This document shows positions 1 through 8,215 of a DNA stretch of 64,000 bases, one piece after another. Source of the stretch: Bacterioplanoides sp965200585 (GTDB lineage: Bacteria; Pseudomonadota; Gammaproteobacteria; Pseudomonadales; Oceanobacteraceae); the NCBI RefSeq assembly GCF_965200585.1, contig NZ_OZ241361.1, one strand, 5' to 3'. Both the position numbers and the translations under genes were made by a program. The notes beneath the pieces were generated by a model that did no database searches, was not told where the DNA came from, and saw only the letters and a program-made list of their open reading frames with translations. Numbering within the stretch: the first letter of the stretch is position 1; each line of letters opens with the position of its first letter.

Positions 1-395
1 GCCCGGAAACGCCGGAATTCTTCGGCACTGACAAAGCTATCGGCCCGCAGGATCAACCGATCCCAGGGCCAGAATGACCAGCACAACACCACACAATCGC
101 GCTGTCGAACACTGCCGTCACGCCAGCGCACGTTATAGCGATGATCATTAATTTCCAGCCACCAGCGTTTCGCCAAGCCCTCCGGACGATAGCCCACCGA
201 ACTGATATCACGTTGCCAGATACGTTTGAGCACCATCACACTGACACTCAACAGCATCACTAACGCCGCAATCATCCAAATAGCCAGAGGCCATAACAGG
301 TAAACGGATAAGATAAGAAACAGCAGCAGAGCCAGCAGATCACAAACCTGCTGCTGTCGGGAGAAGCTGAGTGCCCACTCAGCGCTGGCGTGCAT
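1..395 (-). CDS. ygfX: YgfX/CptA-family membrane protein, truncated by the window edge
   Basis: Small inner-membrane protein of the YgfX (CptA) family, the usual partner of SdhE. I translated it by hand: an ATG at 393-395 opens a frame that stays open to base 1 (131 codons), so only a few C-terminal residues should be missing from a family of about 135-140 aa. Two adjacent hydrophobic segments lie at about residues 18-55, followed by a Trp/Arg-rich tail (WWLEIND, WRDGSVRQRD), which is the family layout. Its start overlaps the sdhE stop by 17 bp, so the two are translationally coupled. In E. coli the homologue has been described as the toxin of a toxin-antitoxin pair affecting cytoskeletal proteins, but that role is debated and cannot be judged here. 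Confidence 0.75.
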   Translation of the reverse strand, partial: MHASAEWALSFSRQQQVCDLLALLLFLILSVYLLWPLAIWMIAALVMLLSVSVMVLKRIWQRDISSVGYRPEGLAKRWWLEINDHRYNVRWRDGSVRQRDCVVLCWSFWPWDRLILRADSFVSAEEFRRFR

Positions 396-648
396 GCTCC
401 TGCACCATAGCGACTATTTTTGCCAGCTCCGGATCTTCCGGGATTTTATGTTCCATAAACCAGGTAAATAGATCCGGATCTTCACGATCCAGCAAAGCCA
501 GGTAACGGTCTTTATCGTCACGCTCAAGGCCTGGAAAGGCTTCCTGAGCAAAAGGAACCAGCAAGACATCCAATTCCAGCATGCCACGGCGGCTGTGCCA
601 GTGGGTACGTTTGTTTTCAATAGCTTCAGGACTGGTTTGATCGATCAC
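379..648 (-). CDS. sdhE: SdhE, succinate dehydrogenase flavinylation factor
   Basis: FAD assembly factor (YgfY/CptB) that promotes covalent attachment of FAD to SdhA (and FrdA) in the cytoplasm. The 89-aa length is typical, and the family signature RRGMLELD is present at residues 20-27, including the RGxxE motif needed for flavinylation. The start is a GTG at 646-648 with a GAGGAG ribosome site about 8 nt upstream. It is co-transcribed with the overlapping ygfX and diverges from ygfZ, the same neighbourhood seen in enterobacteria and pseudomonads. The name follows from the motif and the context together. Confidence 0.93.
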   Translation of the reverse strand: MIDQTSPEAIENKRTHWHSRRGMLELDVLLVPFAQEAFPGLERDDKDRYLALLDREDPDLFTWFMEHKIPEDPELAKIVAMVQEHARQR

Positions 649-674
649 GGAAAACTCCTCTCAGAATGTTCGCG

Positions 675-680
675 ATTATA
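675..680 (-). promoter_or_regulatory. -10 box of the sdhE-ygfX promoter
   Basis: On the minus strand this reads TATAAT, a perfect sigma-70 -10 hexamer, about 27 bp before the sdhE GTG. No convincing -35 hexamer was found at 16-18 bp, so only the -10 is called. Confidence 0.45.
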
Positions 681-761
681 CCATAGTCTTTTTGGCGTTA
701 TGTCTTGCCGCGTATTGTTTTAGAATAGCGACCTGATTTTCATTCACACGGGTTACTGTTC

Positions 762-1736
762 ATGTCGTTGTTTTCTGCTGACCAACTCAATCCTGCTGGC
801 TTTTTTACTCCAGTGACCGACCACACGTCAGCCATATCAGAAGGTAGCTATACCTGGCTGGCTCAATTTGGATTACTGCGGGTTTGTGGTCCGGACAGTG
901 AGCGTTTTCTGCAAGGCCAGCTGACTTGTGATGTGGCAAAGCTGAGTGAAGATCAATGGTTATTAGGTGCCTGCTGCACCGCCAAAGGTCGTATGGTGGC
1001 AAATTTTATTATCGCCCGGGATGCTCAGGGATATTGGCTACGCCTGCCACTGATGCAAGTCGATGCCTTAGCGCAACACCTGAAGAAATACGCCGTTTTC
1101 TTTAAAACCGAACTGCTGAATTTCACCGCTAGCCATAAAGTCATCGGCAGCTATCACGCTTCAGAAACCGACTTACCCGCTACTCTGACCTGGTCAGAAT
1201 CCGGTGCGCAATTACAGCATCACGACGGTCGTCGGGAATACTGGCTGACAAACGACGCCGCCGAGCAACTTCTGAATGAACAACTCCAAACAGAGCAACC
1301 ACTTAAAAATAGTGAAGACTGGGCGCTGGCCGATATTCAGCAAGGCCTGATCTGGGTGACAGAAGCCAGCCGCGAGCATTGGATTCCACAAAACATTAAC
1401 TGGCAACACCTGGGAGGAGTCAGCTTTAACAAAGGTTGCTATACCGGCCAGGAAATTGTGGCCCGACTGCAATATCTGGGGAAAGCCAAAAAAGCCGTTT
1501 TCCTGCTGAGCAGCGAGCAAGCCGCATCACCAGAACTGTTATCCAGTATCAAAGACAGCACCGGGAAAGCGATAGGAGAGCTGGCAAGCTGGCATCATAC
1601 TCACGGCATTGCATTGCTTAACGATGATGATTCTTTGTCTGTTATTGAGCTACAGGACAAAGAAATCGGGCAATTTTCCGCCACCCTGAAAAAGCTTTCC
1701 TATACTGAAGAGCAGGAAACCCACGCCGACGCCTGA
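762..1736 (+). CDS. ygfZ: YgfZ, folate-binding Fe-S cluster protein
   Basis: Tetrahydrofolate-dependent cytoplasmic protein of the GcvT-like/COG0354 family, needed to maintain some Fe-S enzymes such as MiaB under oxidative stress. The diagnostic motif KGCYTGQE with its essential cysteine is at residues 224-231, followed by the conserved arginine/aromatic segment VARLQYLGK. The length (324 aa) matches the family. The ATG at 762 fits the N-terminus expected for the family. It stands divergent from sdhE, as in many gammaproteobacteria, and is followed after 50 bp by the HDOD genes on the same strand. Confidence 0.93.
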   Translation: MSLFSADQLNPAGFFTPVTDHTSAISEGSYTWLAQFGLLRVCGPDSERFLQGQLTCDVAKLSEDQWLLGACCTAKGRMVANFIIARDAQGYWLRLPLMQVDALAQHLKKYAVFFKTELLNFTASHKVIGSYHASETDLPATLTWSESGAQLQHHDGRREYWLTNDAAEQLLNEQLQTEQPLKNSEDWALADIQQGLIWVTEASREHWIPQNINWQHLGGVSFNKGCYTGQEIVARLQYLGKAKKAVFLLSSEQAASPELLSSIKDSTGKAIGELASWHHTHGIALLNDDDSLSVIELQDKEIGQFSATLKKLSYTEEQETHADA

Positions 1737-1786
1737 TTGACACCTCAATAACCAATTGGGCGTTGGCTTTTGCAGAGACATCGCCC

Positions 1787-2629
1787 ATGAATACCGACCT
1801 GGCCAAACAGGTAAAAGACGATATTGTTGCTCAGATTAAAAATGATGAGCTGGTGTTGCCAACACTGCCAGAAATCGCTCTGAAAGTCCGCGAAGTGGCA
1901 GAAGACCCCAATGCCACCATTGATGACTTATGCAGTGTCATCAGCCGTGACCCAGCGCTCAGCGCCCGTATTATCAAAGTCACGAACAGCCCGTTATTGC
2001 GCACCAGCATGCCTGTTGATGACTTAGTTGCGGCAGTCTCACGGCTGGGCATCGACTTTACCTCTAACCTGGCCATTGGTCTGGCCATGGAGCAAATGTT
2101 CCAGGCGACTCACGATATGATTGACCATCGTATGCGCCAATGCTGGGCTCAGGCGATGGAAGTTGCGGCAACCGCTCAGGTACTTGCCCGTCATTTCACC
2201 AATCTGAAAACCGATCAGGCCATGCTGGCCGGACTGGTGCATCAGATCGGTATTCTGCCGATTTTGGCCTATGCCGAAAATAACGCCAGCTTGTTAGCCG
2301 ACAGCCTGTCATTGGACAAAGTGATAGACCGCCTGCACCCGGCACTGGGCGCTTATATTCTGCGCAGCTGGGACTTCCCGGCTGAGATTATTGAAACGGC
2401 CAAGCACTATCTGGATCGCAGCTATCAGGCCGACACCCCAACCTATACCGACCTGATTCAGGTAGCTACCTTCCAAAGTTATGCCGGCACGGATCACCCG
2501 CTGGCAAAAGTCGATCGCAGTCAGCTCGGGTCCTTTAAACGTCTGGGGCTGGACAGTGATGAAGAAGTCACCCAACTGGATGCGCTGAGCGAAGAAATGG
2601 GTGCCACCCAATCGGCCATCAGCGGCTGA
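1787..2629 (+). CDS. HDOD domain protein (first of a tandem pair)
   Basis: Protein of 281 aa built almost entirely of an HDOD domain, the degenerate HD-phosphohydrolase-like output domain found in signalling proteins. The family pattern is visible at LPTLPEIALKVREV (about residues 27-40), ISRDPALSARIIKVTNSP (about 56-73) and AGLVHQIGILPIL (about 146-158). An in-frame TTG lies 24 bp upstream at 1763, but ATG 1787 gives the natural start. No receiver or GGDEF domain is attached, so its input must come from another protein. The neighbour at 2641 is a diverged paralogue, indicating an old tandem duplication. A specific function cannot be assigned. Confidence 0.85.
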   Translation: MNTDLAKQVKDDIVAQIKNDELVLPTLPEIALKVREVAEDPNATIDDLCSVISRDPALSARIIKVTNSPLLRTSMPVDDLVAAVSRLGIDFTSNLAIGLAMEQMFQATHDMIDHRMRQCWAQAMEVAATAQVLARHFTNLKTDQAMLAGLVHQIGILPILAYAENNASLLADSLSLDKVIDRLHPALGAYILRSWDFPAEIIETAKHYLDRSYQADTPTYTDLIQVATFQSYAGTDHPLAKVDRSQLGSFKRLGLDSDEEVTQLDALSEEMGATQSAISG

Positions 2630-2640
2630 TCGAGTTTATT

Positions 2641-3489
2641 ATGATGCCATCCCAACCACTGAATCAGTCACCGAACCAGACAAAATCGGAAAGCCTTGTG
2701 GAACAGATTTTACCCTTAATCGAAAATGGTCAGTTACCGCTTCCTACCCTGCCCGCCATTGCTCAGAAAATCCTGCAGGCCAATCAGGGAGACACACTGA
2801 CCACCGAAGCGCTGGGACATTTAATCGAGCAAGATCCGGCCATTACCGCCCATGTTATTAAAATCGCCAACAGCCCTCTGGTCGGTTGCTCCACCGAAGT
2901 CACCGACCTGAAAACCGCCATTGGTTTGTTTGGCGTGATGTATTGCAGCCAGCTCGCCATCAGCCTGGCGCTGAAGCAATTATTTCGTGCTCGTCACAAC
3001 GTCATTGCTGAACTGATCCAGCAAACCTGGGAAGAGTGCTCACACGTCGCTAGCTTGTGCATGGCCATGGCTAAAAGCTATTCCATCAACCCTGGTACGG
3101 CTTATCTTGCCGGACTGCTGCATAAAATCGGCGCTTTGCCTATTTTACGCTGGCTGGACGAGCAACCTGAGCTGGCGTTAAGCAAAGCCGATATCGCCCT
3201 GATGGTGGAACAACACCATGCCAACCTGGCCGACCGACTGCTGGATGATTGGTGCTTTCCCACCACACTGTGCGCCATCCCACACACTTACAACAACCTG
3301 AATCATCCCGGGCTCAGTCAATCAGGGCAAAGCCAGGCAAGTAGTTCTGACTTAGTAGCCGCAGCGTATTACTTTACCTCTTCTAACGTCGATAAAATCT
3401 GGCCGGATGGTGCGGTACTGGAGAGACTGGGGCTGACTACTGACGAAATACAGGAAAAAATGGAACACTGGCAAAGTCTGATCGGATAA
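2641..3489 (+). CDS. HDOD domain protein (second of a tandem pair)
   Basis: Stand-alone HDOD protein of 282 aa, paralogous to the preceding gene. Shared landmarks are LPTLPAIAQKILQAN near residue 37, IEQDPAITAHVIKIANSPL near residue 62, and AGLLHKIGALPIL near residue 156. The metal-binding His/Asp set of true HD hydrolases is not intact, as is normal for HDOD. It starts 11 bp after the upstream stop, so the pair is an operon. Two ATGs stand in tandem at 2641 and 2644, and either could be the start. It is probably a signalling output or scaffold protein; the partner is unknown. Confidence 0.85.
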   Translation: MMPSQPLNQSPNQTKSESLVEQILPLIENGQLPLPTLPAIAQKILQANQGDTLTTEALGHLIEQDPAITAHVIKIANSPLVGCSTEVTDLKTAIGLFGVMYCSQLAISLALKQLFRARHNVIAELIQQTWEECSHVASLCMAMAKSYSINPGTAYLAGLLHKIGALPILRWLDEQPELALSKADIALMVEQHHANLADRLLDDWCFPTTLCAIPHTYNNLNHPGLSQSGQSQASSSDLVAAAYYFTSSNVDKIWPDGAVLERLGLTTDEIQEKMEHWQSLIG

Positions 3490-3527
3490 GCCTATTATTC
3501 TGACTTCTTGCTCAGTCAGAGGTCGTC

Positions 3528-4205
3528 ATGACACTGGTCTTCAGTCTGGTGGTTTCACTCATCATTATTCTGGTGATTATCTCAGCCCTGTTTTTATTAA
3601 TGTCCATTGATAACAGCAGTCGCTCCGGAAAATTGCGCCAGCAGGCTGATCAGCTAGGGCTGAAATATCGCCCTTATGCGTCACTCAGCCGTCAGGTACG
3701 TGATGCCCAGTTTCTGATTATTGAAGCCGGTCAGTTCCGGCATTTTCGTCATTTATTAGAAGGTGAGACCCAGGCAGCCAGCATCAATCTGCTGGATTAC
3801 AGCCTGGTTTATGAAGCCGGTACCGCAAACCAGACACTGATGATGATCAGTTGCCCACTACCGGAAGCCCTGTGCGGACGCTTCCGTATTCAACCCGAAA
3901 ACTGGCTGAATACGGACGTATTCTCTGAACCGATTCACCATTCGATGAGCCAGCTTCAGCACGGCCAGTTGCACAAAGACATTCGTGCACTGCAGATTTT
4001 CAGTGAGACCCCGGGGACATTAGCCAAAAGACTGAATTTGAAGGTACGTCAGTGGCTTTTGGCTCATCCGCACCTTCATATTGAATGGAGCCATGGCATC
4101 CTGTTGCTATACAGGCCAAACTACCTGTTATCTCCAGATGACCTGCCAGCTGCTTTAAGCAGTGGTTGTGAGCTGGCAAGGTTACTGCAAACAACGGAGC
4201 CATAG
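3528..4205 (+). CDS. Membrane-anchored protein of unknown function
   Basis: I do not recognise this 225-aa protein. It begins with a strong hydrophobic helix (residues 3-26, rich in V/I/L) followed by a charged stretch (SSRSGKLRQQADQLG), suggesting one N-terminal membrane anchor with the rest as a soluble domain. The soluble part is mixed alpha/beta without an obvious catalytic motif. It sits 38 bp after the HDOD pair on the same strand and 73 bp before a lipoprotein hydrolase. No strong terminator separates it from either, so it may be co-transcribed. Base composition matches its neighbours. Confidence 0.7.
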   Translation: MTLVFSLVVSLIIILVIISALFLLMSIDNSSRSGKLRQQADQLGLKYRPYASLSRQVRDAQFLIIEAGQFRHFRHLLEGETQAASINLLDYSLVYEAGTANQTLMMISCPLPEALCGRFRIQPENWLNTDVFSEPIHHSMSQLQHGQLHKDIRALQIFSETPGTLAKRLNLKVRQWLLAHPHLHIEWSHGILLLYRPNYLLSPDDLPAALSSGCELARLLQTTEP

Positions 4206-4278
4206 TTGCTTCTTAAAGCGTAGTTGCTTCTTGAGGAGCAACGGACTTTTGACAAACAACAATAAAAAAGAGAAAACC

Positions 4279-5241
4279 ATGCGTGTAACCATTCGACGGT
4301 ATGCCCTGATTATGACAACAGCGATAACCACCCTGTTGAGCCTGGCCGGATGCAGTGACCAGCAACAAGATGCCCTGCTGGAACAAACACTCAACATGGC
4401 ACGTGAGGCCGCCAGCCTGGAACTGAAACAAAGTCAGCTCAGCGATGTCAGCATGACGTATCTGGAGCGCCAGACTGACGGGCCAGTCATGTTGTTGTTG
4501 CATGGTTTCTCAGCTAACAAAGATAACTGGCTACAGTTTTCCAACGAATTGCCCAAACACTTTCATTTGATTATTCCGGATCTGGCCGGGCATGGTGATA
4601 CTCCCGCTCCGGAAGGCGGCGATTATGGCTTGGTTCGCCAGGCGGAGCGACTGCATGAACTGATGCAAAATCTGAAGATTGACCAGTTTCATATTGCCGG
4701 CAACTCCATGGGTGGCGCGATCAGTGCCATTTACAGCACCCTCTATCCGCAAGATATTCAAAGCCTGACCCTGATTGATGCTGCAGGTGTTGAAGCGCCA
4801 AACCCCAGCGAATATATGGAAGGTTTGAAGGACGGTAAAAATCCATTAATTGCGACGGATAAGGAAAGCTTTGAATACCGTCTCGACTTTGTGATGTCCA
4901 AAGCACCACCACTACCCTGGCCATTACGTCCGGCAATGATGCGCAAAGCTGTCGCCCGGGTCGATCTTAACCGTGCTATTTTCAGCGATATGATTGCTAC
5001 CAAAGATCAACTCGCCGCCAGCGGCTTTGAAGCGCAGTTAGAAGAGCATATTACCATGCCAACCCTGATCATCTGGGGCGAAGAAGATCGGGTATTAGAT
5101 GTCTCTGCTGTTGAGGTCTTTAAAGAAAAGATTCCCCATGCCAAAGTGAAGATTTATCCGGAAATTGGTCATCTGCCGATGATTGAAATTCCACAACAAA
5201 CTGCTGAACTGTATGCTGACTTTGTTGCCAGCGCGGAATAG
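4279..5241 (+). CDS. Alpha/beta-hydrolase lipoprotein
   Basis: Serine hydrolase of the alpha/beta-hydrolase fold, predicted to be a membrane lipoprotein. From ATG 4279 the protein is 320 aa, with a lipoprotein signal ending in the lipobox LAGC near residue 22. The fold is clear: oxyanion-hole segment LLLHGFSANKDNW, the nucleophile elbow GNSMGG, an acid in IIWGEEDRVLD, and the catalytic His in EIGHLPMIE near the C-terminus. A longer frame starting at 4162 would overlap the previous gene and bury the signal peptide, so it was not used. Closest in pattern to lipases/esterases and BioH- or MhpC-like hydrolases; the substrate is unknown. Confidence 0.88.
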   Translation: MRVTIRRYALIMTTAITTLLSLAGCSDQQQDALLEQTLNMAREAASLELKQSQLSDVSMTYLERQTDGPVMLLLHGFSANKDNWLQFSNELPKHFHLIIPDLAGHGDTPAPEGGDYGLVRQAERLHELMQNLKIDQFHIAGNSMGGAISAIYSTLYPQDIQSLTLIDAAGVEAPNPSEYMEGLKDGKNPLIATDKESFEYRLDFVMSKAPPLPWPLRPAMMRKAVARVDLNRAIFSDMIATKDQLAASGFEAQLEEHITMPTLIIWGEEDRVLDVSAVEVFKEKIPHAKVKIYPEIGHLPMIEIPQQTAELYADFVASAE

Positions 5242-5284
5242 CCCTGTACAGCTCTAACAATCCAGCTCCGGCCTGAACACGACT

Positions 5285-5320
5285 AAAGTCCGTAAGATAT
5301 TAATTTTGCGGGCTTTTCTT
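5285..5320 (+). terminator. Rho-independent terminator after the hydrolase gene
   Basis: An 11-bp stem (5285-5295 with 5306-5316, two G·U pairs) with a 10-nt AT-rich loop is followed by a T-rich tract. It lies 44 bp after the stop of the alpha/beta-hydrolase. Confidence 0.7.
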
Positions 5321-5400
5321 TTGGCGATAACAACATTTCACAGCAAAACTCTGCAAGCTATCTATACTCTGCAAATAGTATTTGAGTTAACAGGTTGTGT

Positions 5401-5937
5401 ATGCCCGCCAGAACACCCAACACAATCGATAAACCGTCATTCACAGATTCACAAGTGTTTGTGGAATGTGACGACCTGATTGTTTCCAAAACCGACCTCG
5501 ACAGTCGGATTACCTATGCCAATAAGCCCTTTTGTTATTACTCAGGATTCCGGGAAAAAGAGCTGTTAGGACAGCCGCAGAATATCGTCCGTCATCCCGA
5601 TATGCCCCGTGCGATTTATTATCTGATGTGGGAGCACCTGAAACAGGATCAGGAATTTTTTGGTTATATTAAAAACCGCCGTAAAGACGGAGGGTTTTAC
5701 TGGACCTTCGCCAGTGTTGCACCCGTGTATGAAAACAACCAGAAAACCGGCTATTTATCGGTACGCCGCTGCCCGGGAGATTCCGCCATTGCGGTGGTGG
5801 AGCCTCTGTATCGCAAGATGATTGAACTGGAAAAAACCTTGCAGAAAGAACAACAAATCCCAATGACTTCTGCCATTTTGTGGAAGGCGATTACCAAGGA
5901 GTTCGCAACCTATGCTGAATTCGCTCTATCGCTCTGA
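5401..5937 (+). CDS. Aer-like PAS sensor subunit of a split aerotaxis receptor
   Basis: Soluble PAS protein of 178 aa that closely resembles the N-terminal FAD-binding domain of the aerotaxis receptor Aer. The FAD-contacting triad of E. coli Aer (R57, H58, D60) is conserved as R64, H65, D67 in VRHPDMP, followed by MWEHL, KNRRKDGGFYW and GYLSVR. The position matching Aer W79 appears to be Phe. After AVVEPLYRK, where Aer continues into its membrane hairpin, this protein stops, and the membrane and signalling parts are encoded by the next gene, which overlaps it by 26 bp. ATG 5401 was chosen over TTG 5395. A TATACT -10-like box lies at 5363-5368. This is the PAS half of a two-protein energy-taxis sensor, like CetB of Campylobacter. 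Confidence 0.85.
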   Translation: MPARTPNTIDKPSFTDSQVFVECDDLIVSKTDLDSRITYANKPFCYYSGFREKELLGQPQNIVRHPDMPRAIYYLMWEHLKQDQEFFGYIKNRRKDGGFYWTFASVAPVYENNQKTGYLSVRRCPGDSAIAVVEPLYRKMIELEKTLQKEQQIPMTSAILWKAITKEFATYAEFALSL

Positions 5938-7411
5938 TCCAAAAACCCTGAATATCATTGGCCTGGGTTCCTGGGCTGTCAGCATTTTTATTCTGGCCAT
6001 TACCCAGGCATCCGTTACGGCAATTATTGCGTCTTGCGCTTTGCTATTGATCACAACACTGTTGCGCAAATTGCAGCACAGCCATCAGCGCTTCACGCAA
6101 CAAAAAATTGAGTCGCTGCTAACCCGTGCTGGCCAGGGAAATTTACAACAACGGTTAACTCAGATTCGCGATGGCAATTTACTGGCTCCGGTCAGTCACT
6201 CAATTAATAATTTTCTAGATCAGGTGGAGACCTATATCCGTGAAGTAGAGTCATCATTTAAAGAAGCCAGTAAAGAACGGTTTTACCGTAAACCACTAAG
6301 CCTGGGTATGCAGGGAGACTTTAAAACTTCACTGGATAAAATCGGCGACGCCTTTTCCGCTATGGAAAACGCCTATTTTCTCGCCCACTGCCAGGAACTG
6401 GAAGCCAATATCGGACGGGTAAAAACGGATAGCTTGTTACGCAACCTGAAACGCAACCAGGATGATTTAAGTAAGGTATCGGCGGAAATGCAGGAAGTCG
6501 AAACCATTTCACGTCGTGGAGTGTCTTTATCCACCGACGCCCTGCAGGAGATTAATCAGGTTACACGTAATCTGATTAAGCAGACCGATATGACGCAAAC
6601 CATTTACACCACTGCCGGCGGTTTGCAGCAACACACAATAAAAATCACCGAAGTTCTGAAGCTGATTGATGGTATTGCCGAGCAAACCAACTTGTTGGCA
6701 CTGAACGCTGCCATTGAAGCCGCACGTGCAGGCGAAGCCGGCCGTGGTTTTGCCGTCGTTGCCGATGAAGTTCGCAGCTTGGCTGAAAACACCCAAAAAG
6801 CAACGGCTGACATTGGCAGTATGATTGGTGAGTTTACCCATTCCAGTAATAGCATGGCAGAACAAGCGAAAGAAATGGTCGAGCTATCATCCTCTGCTAA
6901 ACAAGCCACTCAGGAATTTGAAAAGTCGTTTGTTGAACTGGCTCAGATTGCGCAGAAAACCTATGAACGTGTGAATTATTCGCAAATTGTCAGCTTCGCA
7001 TCACTGGTCAAAGTGGATCATATGATTTATGTCCAGAATGGTTATCAGGCAATGGAAAAAGGCAACCATTCGGAAGCCTGGAAAGCGGTTGCTGTCGACC
7101 ATCACAGCTGTAGCTTTGGCCAATGGTACGACACCGGTGCCGGACAGCAGTTCTTCAGCCATTTACCGGCGTATTCGGCACTGGATCCGGTGCACCAGTC
7201 TCTGCACACACAAATGCATCAGTTACTGGATCTGGTGGAAGATCAGGACTGGCGTAAAAATATTCGTGGTCACAGCACCGTTCAGCAAGGGTTTGAAACT
7301 CTGGAACAATACAGTGCTGAAATCATTGCCCTGATCGATCAATTAACCGATGAAAAACTGCAGTTTGAAACCGGTGCAACCAGCGAAGAAACCGAGATCG
7401 ATTTGTTTTAG
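5912..7411 (+). CDS. Methyl-accepting chemotaxis protein with C-terminal CZB domain (signalling subunit of a split Aer)
   Basis: Chemoreceptor of 499 aa. Two hydrophobic segments at about residues 12-31 and 33-51 form a membrane hairpin with no periplasmic ligand domain, as in Aer. A HAMP-like linker follows, then the signalling tip with the near-invariant EQTNLLALNAAIEAARAGE (about 257-275) and GRGFAVVADEVRSLAE (278-292). Residues about 360-445 form a chemoreceptor zinc-binding (CZB) domain with its ligands visible: H370, C400 in HHSCSFGQWY, and H428. It starts inside the 3' end of the PAS gene, with AAGGAG at 5896-5901 ten nt before the ATG, so translation is independent rather than a frameshift. 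No C-terminal CheR-tethering pentapeptide is seen. It likely couples redox or oxygen sensing, possibly also zinc or hypochlorite, to CheW/CheA. Confidence 0.9.
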   Translation: MLNSLYRSDPKTLNIIGLGSWAVSIFILAITQASVTAIIASCALLLITTLLRKLQHSHQRFTQQKIESLLTRAGQGNLQQRLTQIRDGNLLAPVSHSINNFLDQVETYIREVESSFKEASKERFYRKPLSLGMQGDFKTSLDKIGDAFSAMENAYFLAHCQELEANIGRVKTDSLLRNLKRNQDDLSKVSAEMQEVETISRRGVSLSTDALQEINQVTRNLIKQTDMTQTIYTTAGGLQQHTIKITEVLKLIDGIAEQTNLLALNAAIEAARAGEAGRGFAVVADEVRSLAENTQKATADIGSMIGEFTHSSNSMAEQAKEMVELSSSAKQATQEFEKSFVELAQIAQKTYERVNYSQIVSFASLVKVDHMIYVQNGYQAMEKGNHSEAWKAVAVDHHSCSFGQWYDTGAGQQFFSHLPAYSALDPVHQSLHTQMHQLLDLVEDQDWRKNIRGHSTVQQGFETLEQYSAEIIALIDQLTDEKLQFETGATSEETEIDLF

Positions 7412-7455
7412 AACCTGAGAGGCTCTAACACCTGATACGTACTAACTGTTCATGG

Positions 7456-7491
7456 AATAATGCCAGCGCTACAATGCTGGCATTATTGTTT
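7456..7491 (+). terminator. Rho-independent terminator after the chemoreceptor gene
   Basis: A perfect 12-bp stem (7456-7467 with 7476-7487) with an 8-nt loop is followed by a short T-rich tract. It ends just before trmO. Confidence 0.8.
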
Positions 7492-7505
7492 GATGCCGTT
7501 TAATT

Positions 7506-8207
7506 ATGTCCATTTCACTCGAACCGGTTGCCGTCGCACACACTCCATTTAAAGAAAAATTTGCTATCCCCCGGCAACCGGCACTGGCTCCCGCCGCCAC
7601 TGCCGAAATTCGTTTACTCCCTCCTTATGATTCGCCACTGGCACTGGCAGGGTTAGAGCAAGTGAGTCATATCTGGTTACTGTTTCAGCTTCATCAGGCT
7701 TTAGTGCAACCGAACGACGCGCCCAAATTACGGGTACGTCCGCCCCGCTTAGGAGGCAATGAAAAAATCGGCGTATTTGCCAGTCGTGCGACACACCGCC
7801 CTAACAATCTGGGTCAATCAGTGGTGAAGCTGGAAAAAATAGAAAACCATTCGTTATGGGTCAGTGGTGTGGATTTACTCGACGGCACCCCGATTCTGGA
7901 TATCAAACCGTATGTCCCCTACGCCGATGCCATTACGGATGCGCACAATGGCATTGCCGCTCAGCAACCAGAACTGACCGAGGTGTTATGGCAGGAAGAA
8001 GCATTAGCGCAAGCTCGCCATCATGGTCAGCGACTGGAGCAAAATGTCATCGGTTTGATCGAACAATGCCTGGCACAAGACCCAAAACCAGCTTATCAGA
8101 CGCCCTCTGCGGAGCGCCGCTACGGTGTTCGGTTATGGGATCTGAATGTCTGCTGGCATTACCCCACGGCAGACAGCATTCGGGTATTATCGGTTGAGCC
8201 CGCCTGA
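7506..8207 (+). CDS. trmO: TrmO, tRNA (t6A37) N6-methyltransferase
   Basis: TsaA/YaeB-type SAM-dependent methyltransferase that methylates N6-threonylcarbamoyladenosine at position 37 of tRNA-Thr. The 233-aa protein has the N-terminal beta-barrel signature of the family: PVAVAHTPFKEKFAIPRQP at residues 6-24, a central RPPRLGGN segment, FASRATHRPNNLGQSVVKL (about 97-115) and LDGTPILDIKPYVPYAD. The C-terminal extension (about 155-233) is typical of the proteobacterial version. It is followed after only 8 bp by the convergent tpm gene. Confidence 0.92.
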   Translation: MSISLEPVAVAHTPFKEKFAIPRQPALAPAATAEIRLLPPYDSPLALAGLEQVSHIWLLFQLHQALVQPNDAPKLRVRPPRLGGNEKIGVFASRATHRPNNLGQSVVKLEKIENHSLWVSGVDLLDGTPILDIKPYVPYADAITDAHNGIAAQQPELTEVLWQEEALAQARHHGQRLEQNVIGLIEQCLAQDPKPAYQTPSAERRYGVRLWDLNVCWHYPTADSIRVLSVEPA

Positions 8208-8215
8208 TACAGACA

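Noticed and set aside
4162..4278. Longer N-terminus for the lipoprotein hydrolase
   Set aside because: It would overlap the previous gene and hide the lipobox signal that starts at ATG 4279.
5395..5937. Frameshifted pseudogene of a single fused Aer receptor
   Set aside because: The second gene has its own ribosome site and ATG inside the overlap, and both parts keep complete domains.
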